From Mycobacterium sp. JS623 (lineage in GTDB: Bacteria > Actinomycetota > Actinomycetes > Mycobacteriales > Mycobacteriaceae), in NCBI RefSeq assembly GCF_000328565.1, contig NC_019966.1:2480001-2544000 (forward strand): a DNA stretch of 64,000 bases. The letters are read 5' to 3'. The notes under the pieces were generated by a model. It did not search any database and was not told where the DNA came from. It saw nothing but the letters and a program-made list of their open reading frames with translations. Of this stretch, positions 1 to 7,898 are shown piece by piece. Positions within the stretch are counted from its first letter, which is position 1; each line of letters begins with the position of its first letter. Made by a program: the position numbers and the translations under genes.

Positions 1-333
1 ACCCGACTCCATCGGCGCGATTCCGGCGTTCGCGACGACGATGTCGAGTCGGCCCAACTCGTCCAACCCATCTTGCACCGCAGAGGTCAACGACGCTTGG
101 TCGCGAACATCGGCCTCCCGCGCGACGATTCGCGCACCGGTGTCCTCGACGAGCTTGACCGTGGCGGCCAGGTCGTCGGCAGTGGCCATCGGATAGGGCA
201 CCGACGCGATCTGGTCGCAAATGTCGACAGCGATGATATTCGCTCCGTCGGAGGCCAACCGCAGCGCCTCGGCGCGGCCCTGACCGCGGGCGGCGCCGGT
301 GATGAACGCGACTTTGCCTGCGAGCGAAGACAT
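1..333 (-). CDS. mycofactocin-type SDR oxidoreductase (3' end outside window)
   Basis: N-terminal 111 residues of a short-chain dehydrogenase; the gene runs off the left edge. The Rossmann glycine motif TGAARGQG lies near residues 12-19, the acidic cofactor residue in AVDICD suggests NAD(H), and NAG appears near residue 105. The inserted segment [10 protein letters not shown] after the second strand is typical of the SDR subfamily that co-occurs with mycofactocin, in which the nicotinamide stays bound and is re-oxidised by mycofactocin. The ATG overlaps by one base the stop of the upstream monooxygenase gene (TAATG), so the two are probably co-translated. The substrate cannot be inferred; such enzymes usually act on alcohols. 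Confidence 0.85.
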   Translation of the reverse strand, partial: MSSLAGKVAFITGAARGQGRAEALRLASDGANIIAVDICDQIASVPYPMATADDLAATVKLVEDTGARIVAREADVRDQASLTSAVQDGLDELGRLDIVVANAGIAPMESG

Positions 334-647
334 TACGGGCGCAGCTGGCCCTTGGCCGGATCGCCTGCGACGACAGGTTGCAGCATCTTGATGTCCGGTG
401 CGCCTTCGAGCAGATCGCCGACCGTTCCGAACAGTGCGCCGACCGCAGGCGCGGTGCTGTGGGTCTTCAGCGCGTCCGCATCGGCCCACTGTTCGACGAA
501 AACGAAGGTTCCGTCCGCCTCGTGCAGCGAGTACAGGTCGCAGCCAGGCTCGGAGTGCACCGCCTCAATGGCTTGCTTGCAGGCGTCGCGGACCGCATCC
601 ACCGACTCGGGCTTGGCTTTCATGGTGGCGACGACAGTGATGGGCAT
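333..647 (-). CDS. antibiotic biosynthesis monooxygenase (ABM) family protein
   Basis: A 104-residue protein with the ferredoxin-like ABM fold: [14 protein letters not shown] opens the first strand, [12 protein letters not shown] and [13 protein letters not shown] form the core, and a conserved His follows in [10 protein letters not shown]. The family contains small dimeric quinol or heme-degrading monooxygenases and many proteins of unknown role. It is the first gene of a two-gene unit with the SDR that follows, suggesting a shared small-molecule oxidation pathway. The exact substrate is unknown. Confidence 0.8.
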   Translation of the reverse strand: MPITVVATMKAKPESVDAVRDACKQAIEAVHSEPGCDLYSLHEADGTFVFVEQWADADALKTHSTAPAVGALFGTVGDLLEGAPDIKMLQPVVAGDPAKGQLRP

Positions 648-715
648 GGGCAGGGGACTCCTCGCTGAGTACGTGCTGGACGGTTGCCTAGCCTACCTAG
701 CGGGTTTCGCATCGG

Positions 716-1165
716 TCAGCCGATGTCGACCCAGACGACAAACGCCGCCGCGGCCGCCGCGGCCAGGATGAGCGCCGTCGTGTCGACGGGACCCAGGCGG
801 GTGGGCTGCTTGCGGCCGACGCGAACCTCGCGCGCGATCAGGAACAACGGGAACGTCACGCTGATTGCGATCAACAGCCCGCCGGCGATGTAGAGCCAGA
901 CGAACCTCACGCCGTGTTGTCTGGCTTCGATCACCATCAGTATTGCCGCGGCGATCGAAAACAGGACGATGTCGACGGTGATCGACCTGGACGCTGGGTT
1001 GACCTTGGTGTCTGTCCAGAAGCCGCCCAGCCCCGAGGGAGTGTCGAGATACGCGATGTTCTGACTCCAGGTGGCGATCAGGGCAGCGATGGCAATTACG
1101 CCGTAAGCGGCGCAGAGAACCTTGCTTGACGTGGGAAGGACCGTTTCCGGCTCGGTTGTGGTCAT
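716..1165 (-). CDS. DUF2834 family membrane protein
   Basis: A 149-residue protein starting at MTTTEPETV, with four predicted membrane helices: around AAYGVIAIAALIATW, VDIVLFSIAAAILMVI, WLYIAGGLLIAISVTFPLFLI and TALILAAAAAAAFVVWV. Between helices 1 and 2 lies SGLGGFWTDTKVNPASRS, which matches the DUF2834 pattern. An upstream ATG at 1225 is in frame, but the shorter start fits the family length and leaves room for the ftsK promoter. Function is unknown. It is divergent from ftsK. Confidence 0.75.
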   Translation of the reverse strand: MTTTEPETVLPTSSKVLCAAYGVIAIAALIATWSQNIAYLDTPSGLGGFWTDTKVNPASRSITVDIVLFSIAAAILMVIEARQHGVRFVWLYIAGGLLIAISVTFPLFLIAREVRVGRKQPTRLGPVDTTALILAAAAAAAFVVWVDIG

Positions 1166-1263
1166 TTCGGCACGGTAGAGCCCGCGGGCGCCCGAATTGA
1201 TACGTTTCTGTGACCCGTGTGGCACATGGTGAATACGGGGCTGGTGCGACTAGGCTGGGAGGC

Positions 1264-3747
1264 ATGCCAAGTAAGACCGCCGCCCGCTCCGGTGGCCGTT
1301 CGAGCAGGTCAAAGGCCGGCTCAAGAGGTGGGGCCCGCCCGGCAGCCCGCCGCAAGCCGGCGCCGCGGCGCAATCCGTCGGCCGTTTCGTCGGCGGGCGC
1401 GACCGTCGGCCGCGGCGTCCGCGCCGGCTGGTTGATGGTGGCCAAGGGGGCGGGTTCGACCGCCCGGTCCGTCGGCCGCGCCCGCGACCTCGAGCCCGGC
1501 CATCGCCGCGACGGCATCGCGCTGGCGCTCCTGGGCATCGCCGTGGTGATCGCCGCCAGCTCGTGGTTCGACGCCGCGCGTCCCGTCGGCGCGTGGATCG
1601 ACACCTTCCTTCGCGTCCTGATCGGCTCGGCCGTCGTCCTCGTTCCGATCGTCTTAGGCGCGATCGCCGTCGTATTGATGCGTACCGAACCGGACCCCGA
1701 CGCCCGGCCGCGGCTCATCCTCGGCGCAGCGATGATCACGCTGCCGTTCCTCGGCTTGTGGCATTTGTGGGCGGGTGCACCGATGAACCCTGTCGAGCGC
1801 CAACACGCCGCAGGATTTCTGGGCTTCGCCATCGGTGGTCCGCTGTCCGATGGGCTTACTGCGTGGATCGCCGCGCCGCTGCTGTTCATCGGTGTGCTGT
1901 TCGGTCTGCTGCTGGTGACCGGCACGACGATCCGCGAAGTGCCCGCGACGCTGCAGCGGATGTTCTCCGCGCGCGCATTCCGCGGTGAGGTCTACGACGA
2001 GAACTACTACGACGACGAAGGGCCGACCAGCGATCAACAGCCGGAAGACTTCTCGGACGGCTACTACGACGACCCGGCCTCGTATACGGAAGACGAGCCG
2101 CAGGCCTGGCCGAGCGGCACGCCGATGGAGAACTATCCGATCGACGACGAGGCGCCAACGGTTCCGGAGCCGACGGCCAAGACCCGCAAGAAGAAGCCGG
2201 CCAAGAAGCAGGCCATCGTCATGGACCGGGTGGTCGACGGGCCGTACACGCTGCCGTCGCTGGATCTGCTGATCGCCGGTGACCCGCCGATGCGCCGCAG
2301 CGCCGGCAACGATCGGATGATCGAGGCCATCACCGAGGTGCTCGAGCAGTTCAAGGTGAACGCCGCCGTCACCGGTTGCACCCGCGGGCCGACCGTCACC
2401 CGTTACGAGGTCGAGCTCGGCCCCGGGGTCAAGGTCGAGAAAATCACTGCGCTGCAACGCAATATCGCCTACGCGGTGGCGACCGAGAGCGTGCGCATGC
2501 TGGCACCGATCCCCGGTAAGTCTGCGGTCGGCATCGAGGTTCCCAACGTCGACCGCGAAATGGTGCGGCTGGCCGACGTGCTCACCGACCCTGGCACCCG
2601 TAGCGATCACCATCCGCTGGTGATCGGCCTCGGCAAAGACATTGAGGGCGAATACATTTCGGCCAACCTCGCCAAGATGCCGCACCTTCTGGTGGCTGGC
2701 TCAACGGGTTCGGGCAAGTCCAGCTTCGTCAACTCCATGCTGGTGTCGCTGCTGGCGCGTGCCACCCCGGAAGAGGTCAGGATGATCCTGATCGACCCGA
2801 AGATGGTGGAACTCACGCCGTATGAAGGCATTCCGCACTTGATCACGCCGATCATCACGCAGCCGAAGAAGGCCGCGGCGGCATTGGCGTGGCTCGTCGA
2901 GGAGATGGAGCAGCGCTACCAGGACATGCAGGCGTCGCGCGTGCGTCACATCGACGACTTCAACAAGAAGGTGCGCTCCGGCGAGATCACCGCGCCCCTG
3001 GGCAGCCAGCGGGAGTACAAGCCGTATCCCTACATCGTCGCGATCGTCGACGAGCTGGCCGACCTGATGATGACCGCGCCGCGTGACGTCGAGGACGCCA
3101 TCGTGCGGATCACCCAAAAGGCGCGTGCGGCGGGCATCCATCTGGTGCTGGCCACCCAGCGGCCATCGGTCGACGTCGTCACTGGCCTGATCAAGACCAA
3201 CGTGCCGTCGCGGCTGGCGTTCGCGACGTCATCGCTGACCGACAGCCGCGTCATCCTGGACCAGCAGGGCGCCGAGAAGCTCATCGGCATGGGCGACGGG
3301 CTGTTCCTGCCGATGGGCGCGAACAAGCCCCTGCGTCTGCAGGGCGCGTACATCACCGACGAGGAGATCCACGCCGTCGTCGACGCCACCAAGGCGCAGG
3401 CCGAGCCCGAATACACCGAGGGCGTCACCAAGGCGAAGACCAACAGCGAGCGCACCGACGTCGACCCTGATATCGGCGACGACATGGACGTGTTCCTACA
3501 AGCCGTGGAGTTGGTGGTGTCCAGCCAGTTCGGCTCGACGTCGATGCTGCAGCGCAAGCTGCGGGTCGGTTTCGCCAAGGCGGGCCGGTTGATGGACCTG
3601 ATGGAGACCCGCAACATCGTCGGGCCCAGCGAGGGCTCCAAGGCGCGTGAGGTGTTGGTCAAGCCCGACGAACTGGCGGGCACGCTGGCGCTGATCCGTG
3701 GCGGCTCCGACGCCAACGGCGGCGACGACGCGGACGAGGCCGACTAG
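1264..3747 (+). CDS. ftsK: DNA translocase FtsK/SpoIIIE
   Basis: An 827-residue septal DNA pump that clears chromosome dimers from the closing division site. The first ~70 residues are basic. Membrane helices follow (for example IALALLGIAVVIAAS and LIGSAVVLVPIVLGAIAVVL), then an acidic, tyrosine-rich linker around residues 240-300. The RecA-like motor has Walker A GSTGSGKSS at about 479-487 and Walker B IVAIVDELADLMM near 595. The C-terminal gamma winged helix (SSQFGSTSMLQRKLRVGF onward) reads polar DNA motifs. I chose the ATG at 1264, behind CTGGGAGG, over the upstream in-frame start at 1210. The stop overlaps the convergent small gene by four bases. Confidence 0.95.
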   Translation: MPSKTAARSGGRSSRSKAGSRGGARPAARRKPAPRRNPSAVSSAGATVGRGVRAGWLMVAKGAGSTARSVGRARDLEPGHRRDGIALALLGIAVVIAASSWFDAARPVGAWIDTFLRVLIGSAVVLVPIVLGAIAVVLMRTEPDPDARPRLILGAAMITLPFLGLWHLWAGAPMNPVERQHAAGFLGFAIGGPLSDGLTAWIAAPLLFIGVLFGLLLVTGTTIREVPATLQRMFSARAFRGEVYDENYYDDEGPTSDQQPEDFSDGYYDDPASYTEDEPQAWPSGTPMENYPIDDEAPTVPEPTAKTRKKKPAKKQAIVMDRVVDGPYTLPSLDLLIAGDPPMRRSAGNDRMIEAITEVLEQFKVNAAVTGCTRGPTVTRYEVELGPGVKVEKITALQRNIAYAVATESVRMLAPIPGKSAVGIEVPNVDREMVRLADVLTDPGTRSDHHPLVIGLGKDIEGEYISANLAKMPHLLVAGSTGSGKSSFVNSMLVSLLARATPEEVRMILIDPKMVELTPYEGIPHLITPIITQPKKAAAALAWLVEEMEQRYQDMQASRVRHIDDFNKKVRSGEITAPLGSQREYKPYPYIVAIVDELADLMMTAPRDVEDAIVRITQKARAAGIHLVLATQRPSVDVVTGLIKTNVPSRLAFATSSLTDSRVILDQQGAEKLIGMGDGLFLPMGANKPLRLQGAYITDEEIHAVVDATKAQAEPEYTEGVTKAKTNSERTDVDPDIGDDMDVFLQAVELVVSSQFGSTSMLQRKLRVGFAKAGRLMDLMETRNIVGPSEGSKAREVLVKPDELAGTLALIRGGSDANGGDDADEAD

Positions 3748-3992
3748 CCCATGCCGACGCCGATGTCCCCTTGCAGGCCGACCCGCACATCCGGTGGCGG
3801 CGGCAGCAGCGGCGGCTGGAGCCCGACGCACTGATTGTCGATCACGGCGGTGCAGTCTCCCGGAGCGGTGCATCCGTCCATCACGATGGGACCGTTGCCG
3901 CATTGCGGTGGACCGGCTTGCGCGGGCGCCGACGCGATCAGTCCCGCCGCAGCCATTGAAGCCGCGACGCAAACAACCAACGGACGCCGCAC
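3744..3992 (-). CDS. small secreted Cys-containing protein
   Basis: About 82 residues. No ATG is available in a suitable place; the GTG at 3992 gives VRRPLVVCVAASMAAAGL, a classic signal peptide ending APAQA before GPPQCGNG. The mature part is about 55 residues, with four cysteines (QCGN, GCTAPGDC, NQC) that could form two disulfides, a proline run (LLPPPPDV) and a Gly-rich end. Comparable short exported proteins of unknown function are common in mycobacteria. Its 3' end overlaps that of ftsK by four bases. Start uncertain. Confidence 0.55.
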   Translation of the reverse strand: MRRPLVVCVAASMAAAGLIASAPAQAGPPQCGNGPIVMDGCTAPGDCTAVIDNQCVGLQPPLLPPPPDVRVGLQGDIGVGMG

Positions 3993-4009
3993 ACCGGTAA
4001 CGGTACGCG

Positions 4010-4618
4010 TCAGAGCGTCAACAGCATTCGGGTATTTCCGAGGATGTTGGGCTTGACGTAGGACAGGTCCAAGAACTCCGCGACGCCCGTGTCGTAGGAG
4101 CGGCACATCTCCTCGTAGACCTCTGCGGTGACCGGTGTGCCCTCGATCTCCTCGAAGCCGTGCCGGGAGAAGAATTCGACTTCGAAGGTGAGCACGAAGA
4201 TCCGCTCGAGGTGTAGTTCTCTGGCGACGTCCAGCAATCGGTCGACGATCGCGTGGCCGACCCCCTGACCCCTAACCTTCGGGTGTACCGCGATGGTGCG
4301 GATCTCGCCGAGGTCCGACCACAGCACGTGCAGCGCGCCGCAGCCGATCAGTTCACCGTCGGCTTCGGCAATCCAGAACTCCTGGACCGCCTCGTAGAGC
4401 GTGACAAGATTCTTCTCGAGCAGGATCTTGCCGGAGTAGATGTCGACGAGCTCTTTCATGGCCGGAACGTCGGACGTGCGGGCACGCCGGACGACAATCC
4501 GCTCGGACACCGACGAGCCCTCGGGCGAGGAGGCATCGGACACCGACGAGCCCTCGGGCAAGGAGGGATCGGACACCGACGAGCCCTCGGGCGAGGAATC
4601 ATCGGACACTGTGCTCAC
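4010..4618 (-). CDS. argA: amino-acid N-acetyltransferase (N-acetylglutamate synthase)
   Basis: GNAT-fold enzyme that makes N-acetylglutamate, the first step of arginine synthesis; it closely resembles the known mycobacterial ArgA (Rv2747). The core begins at IVVRRARTSDVPAM; the acetyl-CoA loop is VRGQGVGHAI, followed by FEVEFFSRHGFEEIEGTPV, and it ends LSYVKPNILGNTRMLL. The N-terminus is odd: three tandem 11-residue units (VSDxSxPEGSS) precede the core, and each unit begins with an in-frame GTG. I annotate the outermost leaderless GTG (4618, 202 aa). The GTG at 4510 behind a GAGGG would give 166 aa, nearer the M. tuberculosis size (about 174). Confidence 0.88.
   Translation of the reverse strand: MSTVSDDSSPEGSSVSDPSLPEGSSVSDASSPEGSSVSERIVVRRARTSDVPAMKELVDIYSGKILLEKNLVTLYEAVQEFWIAEADGELIGCGALHVLWSDLGEIRTIAVHPKVRGQGVGHAIVDRLLDVARELHLERIFVLTFEVEFFSRHGFEEIEGTPVTAEVYEEMCRSYDTGVAEFLDLSYVKPNILGNTRMLLTL
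4505..4603 (-). repeat. three tandem 33-bp units at the 5' end of argA
   Basis: Three near-identical 33-bp copies at 4505-4537, 4538-4570 and 4571-4603. On the coding strand each reads GTGTCCGAT, then a variable part, then CCCGAGGGCTCGTCG. The third copy runs directly into GTGTCCGAG. Every unit therefore ends in GAGGG eight bases before the next in-frame GTG. Confidence 0.9.
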
Positions 4619-4625
4619 ACGTGCG

Positions 4626-4631
4626 AGGGTA
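4626..4631 (-). promoter_or_regulatory. -10 hexamer of leaderless argA
   Basis: TACCCT on the minus strand, seven bases before the GTG at 4618. This fits the TANNNT -10 plus 6-8 nt rule for mycobacterial leaderless genes. Confidence 0.5.
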
Positions 4632-4648
4632 TCGGTTTGCTCAACCGA

Positions 4649-4654
4649 TATTCT
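4649..4654 (+). promoter_or_regulatory. -10 hexamer of leaderless pgsA
   Basis: TATTCT, six bases before the GTG at 4661, with no Shine-Dalgarno sequence in front of that codon. Together with the argA hexamer it forms a bidirectional promoter packed into 42 bp. Confidence 0.6.
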
Positions 4655-4660
4655 GTTGCG

Positions 4661-5257
4661 GTGTCGGGGCAGCCAGATATCGATCCGGTGGTTCCGCGCG
4701 CCCGCGTCGCGAACATCGCCAACATGCTCACCGGCGTGCGAATGGTGTTGGTGCCGGTTTTCCTCGTCTTGCTGTTCGTCGGCGACGGTCATGAAACATT
4801 TTGGCGGATAGCCGCATTCGTCGTCTTCGCGGTCGCGGTGATCACCGACCGATTCGACGGCGCGTTGGCCCGCAGCTACGGGATGGTGACGGAGTTCGGC
4901 AAGCTGGCCGACCCGATCGCCGACAAAGCGCTCATCGGAGCGGCGCTGATCGGGTTGTCGATGCTCGGCGACGTTCCGTGGTGGGTGACCGTGGTGATCA
5001 TGGTTCGTGAGATCGGCATCACTGTCCTGCGTTTCGCGGTGTTGCGCCACGGTGTCATCCCGGCCAGCCGCGGCGGCAAACTGAAGACCCTCGTCCAGGC
5101 CGTCGCGATCGGCCTCTTCGTGCTGCCGCTCTCGGGGCATTGGCTGACCGGCGCATGGGTGGTGATGTGGGCCGCAGTGGCACTGACGGTGCTCACCGGC
5201 GTCGACTACATCGTTTCGGCGATCAGGGATTCGCGTGGACGACCCGCTGGTCACTGA
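4661..5257 (+). CDS. pgsA: CDP-alcohol phosphatidyltransferase (phosphatidylglycerophosphate synthase type)
   Basis: A 198-residue integral membrane enzyme that condenses CDP-diacylglycerol with an alcohol phosphate, probably glycerol-3-phosphate. The family signature DG-x2-AR-x8-G-x3-D-x3-D is complete at residues 66-88 (D66 G67 A70 R71 G80 D84 D88). Helices include MVLVPVFLVLLFV and IAAFVVFAVAVI, with others in the C-terminal half. The GTG at 4661 is chosen because a TATTCT hexamer precedes it; an upstream ORF extension reads antisense through argA and is not credible. The last 23 bases overlap cinA. By position it matches Rv2746c (pgsA3); the precise lipid product is inferred from family. 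Confidence 0.92.
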   Translation: MSGQPDIDPVVPRARVANIANMLTGVRMVLVPVFLVLLFVGDGHETFWRIAAFVVFAVAVITDRFDGALARSYGMVTEFGKLADPIADKALIGAALIGLSMLGDVPWWVTVVIMVREIGITVLRFAVLRHGVIPASRGGKLKTLVQAVAIGLFVLPLSGHWLTGAWVVMWAAVALTVLTGVDYIVSAIRDSRGRPAGH

Positions 5258-5723
5258 GGATGCTCGCGCGCTGGTCGCCGACCTGACCATCCGCAGGCAG
5301 AGCGTTGCGACCGCCGAATCGCTGACCGCTGGGCTGCTCGCCGCCACCCTGGCCGGGGTGGCCGGCGCCAGCGTGGTGCTGCGCGGTGGCCTGATCACCT
5401 ACATCGAGGACACCAAGATCGCGTTGGCAGGGGTAGCGCCCCAGCTGTTGGATGCGGTCGGACCGGTCGCCGCCCCGACGGCGCGTGCCATGGCCGTCGG
5501 AGCCAGGCAGCGGTGCGCGGCAACCTGGGGCGTCGGGCTGACCGGGGTGGCAGGTCCAGAGCCGCACGGCGGCCATCCGGTGGGCACCGTTTTCCTCGGC
5601 CTCGCCGGGCCGGTGGACACCGAGGTCGTCGAGCTGGCTCTGCCCGGTTCTCGCTGGGAAATCCGGGTCGCCGCCGTGAATGAGGCCGTCGCTCGGTTGC
5701 GGGCTCTTGTGGAAGCACAGTGA
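5235..5723 (+). CDS. cinA: CinA C-terminal domain protein (nicotinamide-nucleotide amidohydrolase type)
   Basis: 162 residues containing only the CinA C-terminal domain, equivalent to E. coli PncC, which deamidates NMN in NAD salvage. The motif TAESLTAGLLAATLA near residues 27-41 and GLTGVAGPEPHGGHPVGTV near 103-121 are typical of the active site. The N-terminal molybdopterin-binding half of full CinA is absent, as in other mycobacteria. GTG start inside the 3' end of pgsA, so translation is probably coupled. Enzymatic activity is inferred. Confidence 0.82.
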   Translation: MDDPLVTEDARALVADLTIRRQSVATAESLTAGLLAATLAGVAGASVVLRGGLITYIEDTKIALAGVAPQLLDAVGPVAAPTARAMAVGARQRCAATWGVGLTGVAGPEPHGGHPVGTVFLGLAGPVDTEVVELALPGSRWEIRVAAVNEAVARLRALVEAQ

Positions 5724-5735
5724 TCTGAGCCATCC

Positions 5736-5763
5736 GGGAACCAACACGGCGCCGTGCAGCGTT
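5736..5763 (+). promoter_or_regulatory. candidate SigE-type promoter of the clgR operon
   Basis: GGGAAC at 5736-5741 and CGTT at 5760-5763, separated by 18 bp. The mycobacterial SigE consensus is GGAAC about 16-17 bp from CGTT, so the spacing is slightly long. clgR is a known SigE target in M. tuberculosis, which supports the call. Confidence 0.5.
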
Positions 5764-5802
5764 GCCCTAATAATCAACGCCCAATCGGGGAAGGAGCCCA
5801 CG

Positions 5803-5835
5803 ATGAGCGCTTGCGCGAGGAGCAGACGACCATGA
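5803..5835 (+). CDS. 10-codon upstream ORF coupled to clgR
   Basis: ATG at 5803 sits six bases after the strong ribosome site GGGGAAGGAG and encodes [10 protein letters not shown]. Its TGA overlaps the clgR ATG (ATGA at 5832-5835). It has the layout of a translated leader that delivers ribosomes to clgR. It is not similar to any known peptide I can name; it may simply be a coupling device. Confidence 0.45.
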   Translation: MSACARSRRP

Positions 5836-6158
5836 CGGCATTGCTGCGCGAGGTGATCGGCGACGTGCTGCGTCGTGCCCGCACCGACCAGGGCCGCACC
5901 CTGCGTGAGGTCTCCGATACCGCCCGGGTCAGCCTCGGCTACCTGTCAGAGGTGGAACGTGGCCGCAAGGAGGCCTCGAGCGAACTGCTCAGCGCTATCT
6001 GCGGCGCCCTGGATATCCCGCTGTCGCGGGTGCTCTCCGACGCGGGCGAGGAGATGGCGCGCGAGGAACTGGCGGCGCCCGCGCGCGTCGGCGCCACCAA
6101 TATCGATGCCACGACGAAGGTCGTCATCCCGCAGGTCGTGTCGATGGCGGTGGCCTGA
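5832..6158 (+). CDS. clgR: Clp gene regulator ClgR, XRE-family activator
   Basis: A 108-residue regulator that activates clp protease genes and the psp envelope-stress genes. The helix-turn-helix is [20 protein letters not shown] at about residues 22-41, followed by [12 protein letters not shown]. The C-terminus ends VVSMAVA, like the VVSLAVA tail of Rv2745c; short nonpolar tails of this kind are recognised by Clp proteases. The ATG at 5832 follows GAGGAG. It is first of clgR-pspA-pspM, the arrangement known in M. tuberculosis and M. smegmatis. Confidence 0.93.
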   Translation: MTALLREVIGDVLRRARTDQGRTLREVSDTARVSLGYLSEVERGRKEASSELLSAICGALDIPLSRVLSDAGEEMAREELAAPARVGATNIDATTKVVIPQVVSMAVA

Positions 6159-6251
6159 CCGGCAAAACGGCCGCACAGGGTGTAGCGATCTGTGCGAAAC
6201 CGATAAGTTGGCAGACAGCACACACAACGACACAAAGGCGGAAGTGATCTG

Positions 6252-7064
6252 ATGGCCAATCCGTTCGTCAAGGCGTGGAAGTACTTGATGGCGCTGTTCA
6301 GCTCCAAGGTGGACGAGTACGCCGACCCGAAGGTGCAGATCCAGCAGGCCATCGAGGAGGCTCAGCGCCAGCATCAGGCACTGTCGACGCAGGCGGCGCA
6401 GGTCATCGGTAATCAGCGCCAGCTGGAGATGCGGCTGAACCGCCAGCTCGCGGACATCGAGAAGCTGCAGGTCAATGTGCGCCAGGCGTTGACGCTCGCC
6501 GACCAGGCCACCGCCAGCGGTGATGCCGCCAAGGCGACCGAGTACAACAACGCCGCCGAGGCCTTCGCCGCTCAGCTCGTCACCGCCGAGCAGAGCGTGG
6601 AGGACCTCAAGACGTTGCACGACCAGGCGCTGCAGGCGGCCGGACAGGCCAAGAAGGCCGTCGAGCAGAACGCGATGGTGTTGCAGCAGAAGATCGCCGA
6701 GCGCACCAAGCTGCTGTCTCAGCTCGAGCAGGCCAAGATGCAGGAGCAGGTCAGCGCATCGCTGCGGTCGATGAGCGAGATCGCGGCGCCGGGCACCACG
6801 CCGAGCCTCGACGAGGTGCGCGACAAGATCGAGCGGCGCTACGCCAACGCCATGGGCTCGGCGGAGCTGGCGCAGAACTCGGTGCAGGGCCGGATGATGG
6901 AAGTGCAGCAGGCCAGCGTGCAGATGGCCGGGCATTCCCGGCTGGAGCAGATCCGCGCCTCGATGCGAGGCGATCAGCTGCCGGCCGGCGGCACTACGGC
7001 CACCGCGCCGGCGACGCCGGTGGCCGATCAGCAGCCGGCACCGGAAAATCCGCTCTCCCAATAA
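6252..7064 (+). CDS. pspA: phage shock protein A (PspA/IM30 family, 35-kDa antigen type)
   Basis: A 270-residue peripheral membrane protein that protects the cytoplasmic membrane under stress. The N-terminal amphipathic helix ([20 protein letters not shown]) is followed by a long, nearly continuous coiled coil to about residue 225, rich in Gln, Glu and Ala. A disordered tail rich in Ala, Thr and Pro closes the protein. It is the homologue of Rv2744c. ClgR activates it, and in M. tuberculosis PspA also binds ClgR as feedback. It lies 93 bp after clgR and 12 bp before pspM. Confidence 0.94.
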   Translation: MANPFVKAWKYLMALFSSKVDEYADPKVQIQQAIEEAQRQHQALSTQAAQVIGNQRQLEMRLNRQLADIEKLQVNVRQALTLADQATASGDAAKATEYNNAAEAFAAQLVTAEQSVEDLKTLHDQALQAAGQAKKAVEQNAMVLQQKIAERTKLLSQLEQAKMQEQVSASLRSMSEIAAPGTTPSLDEVRDKIERRYANAMGSAELAQNSVQGRMMEVQQASVQMAGHSRLEQIRASMRGDQLPAGGTTATAPATPVADQQPAPENPLSQ

Positions 7065-7076
7065 CTTTCGTAAGGC

Positions 7077-7898
7077 ATGACGGTGAATTCACGCGCGGGT
7101 CGACCAGAAGCCTGGCGCACGCTGGTGCAGCGCGGGGTTGACACCGCCGCGGAGTGGTCGGACGTATTATCCGAAAAGCTCAATGCGGCAGCCGATCCGC
7201 GCGCCAAGTTGATGCGCAAGCGGCGCTGGGCGCTGCGGCTCGGCGTGTTCTTTGCGGTGTCGAGTGTGTTCTGGGTAGGGGTGACGGCACTTTTGGCGTC
7301 GTGGAGTACGCCTGCGTGGGCGTTGTTCATCCCGGCGCCGATCGCGGTCGGCGCGGCCTTTTTGGCGACGTTGGCGTTCCTGCGCTATCGCTGGCTGCGA
7401 GGTGAACCGCTGCCGCCGCCACGGCGTGCCGGTCGGCGGCTTCCGCCGTGGGGATCCGCGGCCCGGCAGCCAATAGCGGCGCTTGCCGCCTCCGAACGCG
7501 GGTTGTTCTCGCTGCTCGGCGTGATGGAGCGCGGCCGCATGTTGCCGGCCGACGAACTGCGCGAGTTGACCGCGGCAGCCCACCAGACCGCCGCGACGAT
7601 GACTGCCACCGCCAACGAGGTGGTTTCGATGGAACGCGCGATCAGTTCTGCGCCCCAGTCGCGATCACACCTGGCCCCGACCATCGCGGCGTTCAGCGCC
7701 CAGCTCGATGCGGGTGCCCGGCAGTACAACGAAATGGTCACTGCCGCAGCACAATTGGTGTCGGCGGCCAACAGGGGCTCGATGTCGCACTCGCCGATGT
7801 CGCAGCAGCGCTACCGCGACGAATTGGTAAACGCCACCGATCGGCTGATGGGCTGGGCGCAGGCCTTCGACGAACTAGGCCACCTGCGCGGCGCTTAG
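7077..7898 (+). CDS. pspM: Psp system membrane protein (Rv2743c-like)
   Basis: 273 residues. A basic N-terminus (KLMRKRRWALRLG) leads into two membrane helices at about residues 57-79 and 82-104, followed by RYRWLRGEPLPPPRR. The remaining soluble C-terminal half is alpha-helical (ADELRELTAAAHQTAATM; AAQLVSAANRGS). Position and architecture match Rv2743c/PspM, which anchors PspA to the membrane. Third gene of the operon; its stop overlaps the convergent DUF5313 gene by four bases. Confidence 0.82.
   Translation: MTVNSRAGRPEAWRTLVQRGVDTAAEWSDVLSEKLNAAADPRAKLMRKRRWALRLGVFFAVSSVFWVGVTALLASWSTPAWALFIPAPIAVGAAFLATLAFLRYRWLRGEPLPPPRRAGRRLPPWGSAARQPIAALAASERGLFSLLGVMERGRMLPADELRELTAAAHQTAATMTATANEVVSMERAISSAPQSRSHLAPTIAAFSAQLDAGARQYNEMVTAAAQLVSAANRGSMSHSPMSQQRYRDELVNATDRLMGWAQAFDELGHLRGA

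Noticed and set aside
4505..4603. CRISPR-like array
   Set aside because: Three directly adjoining 33-bp copies with no spacers, in frame with argA; it is a coding tandem repeat.
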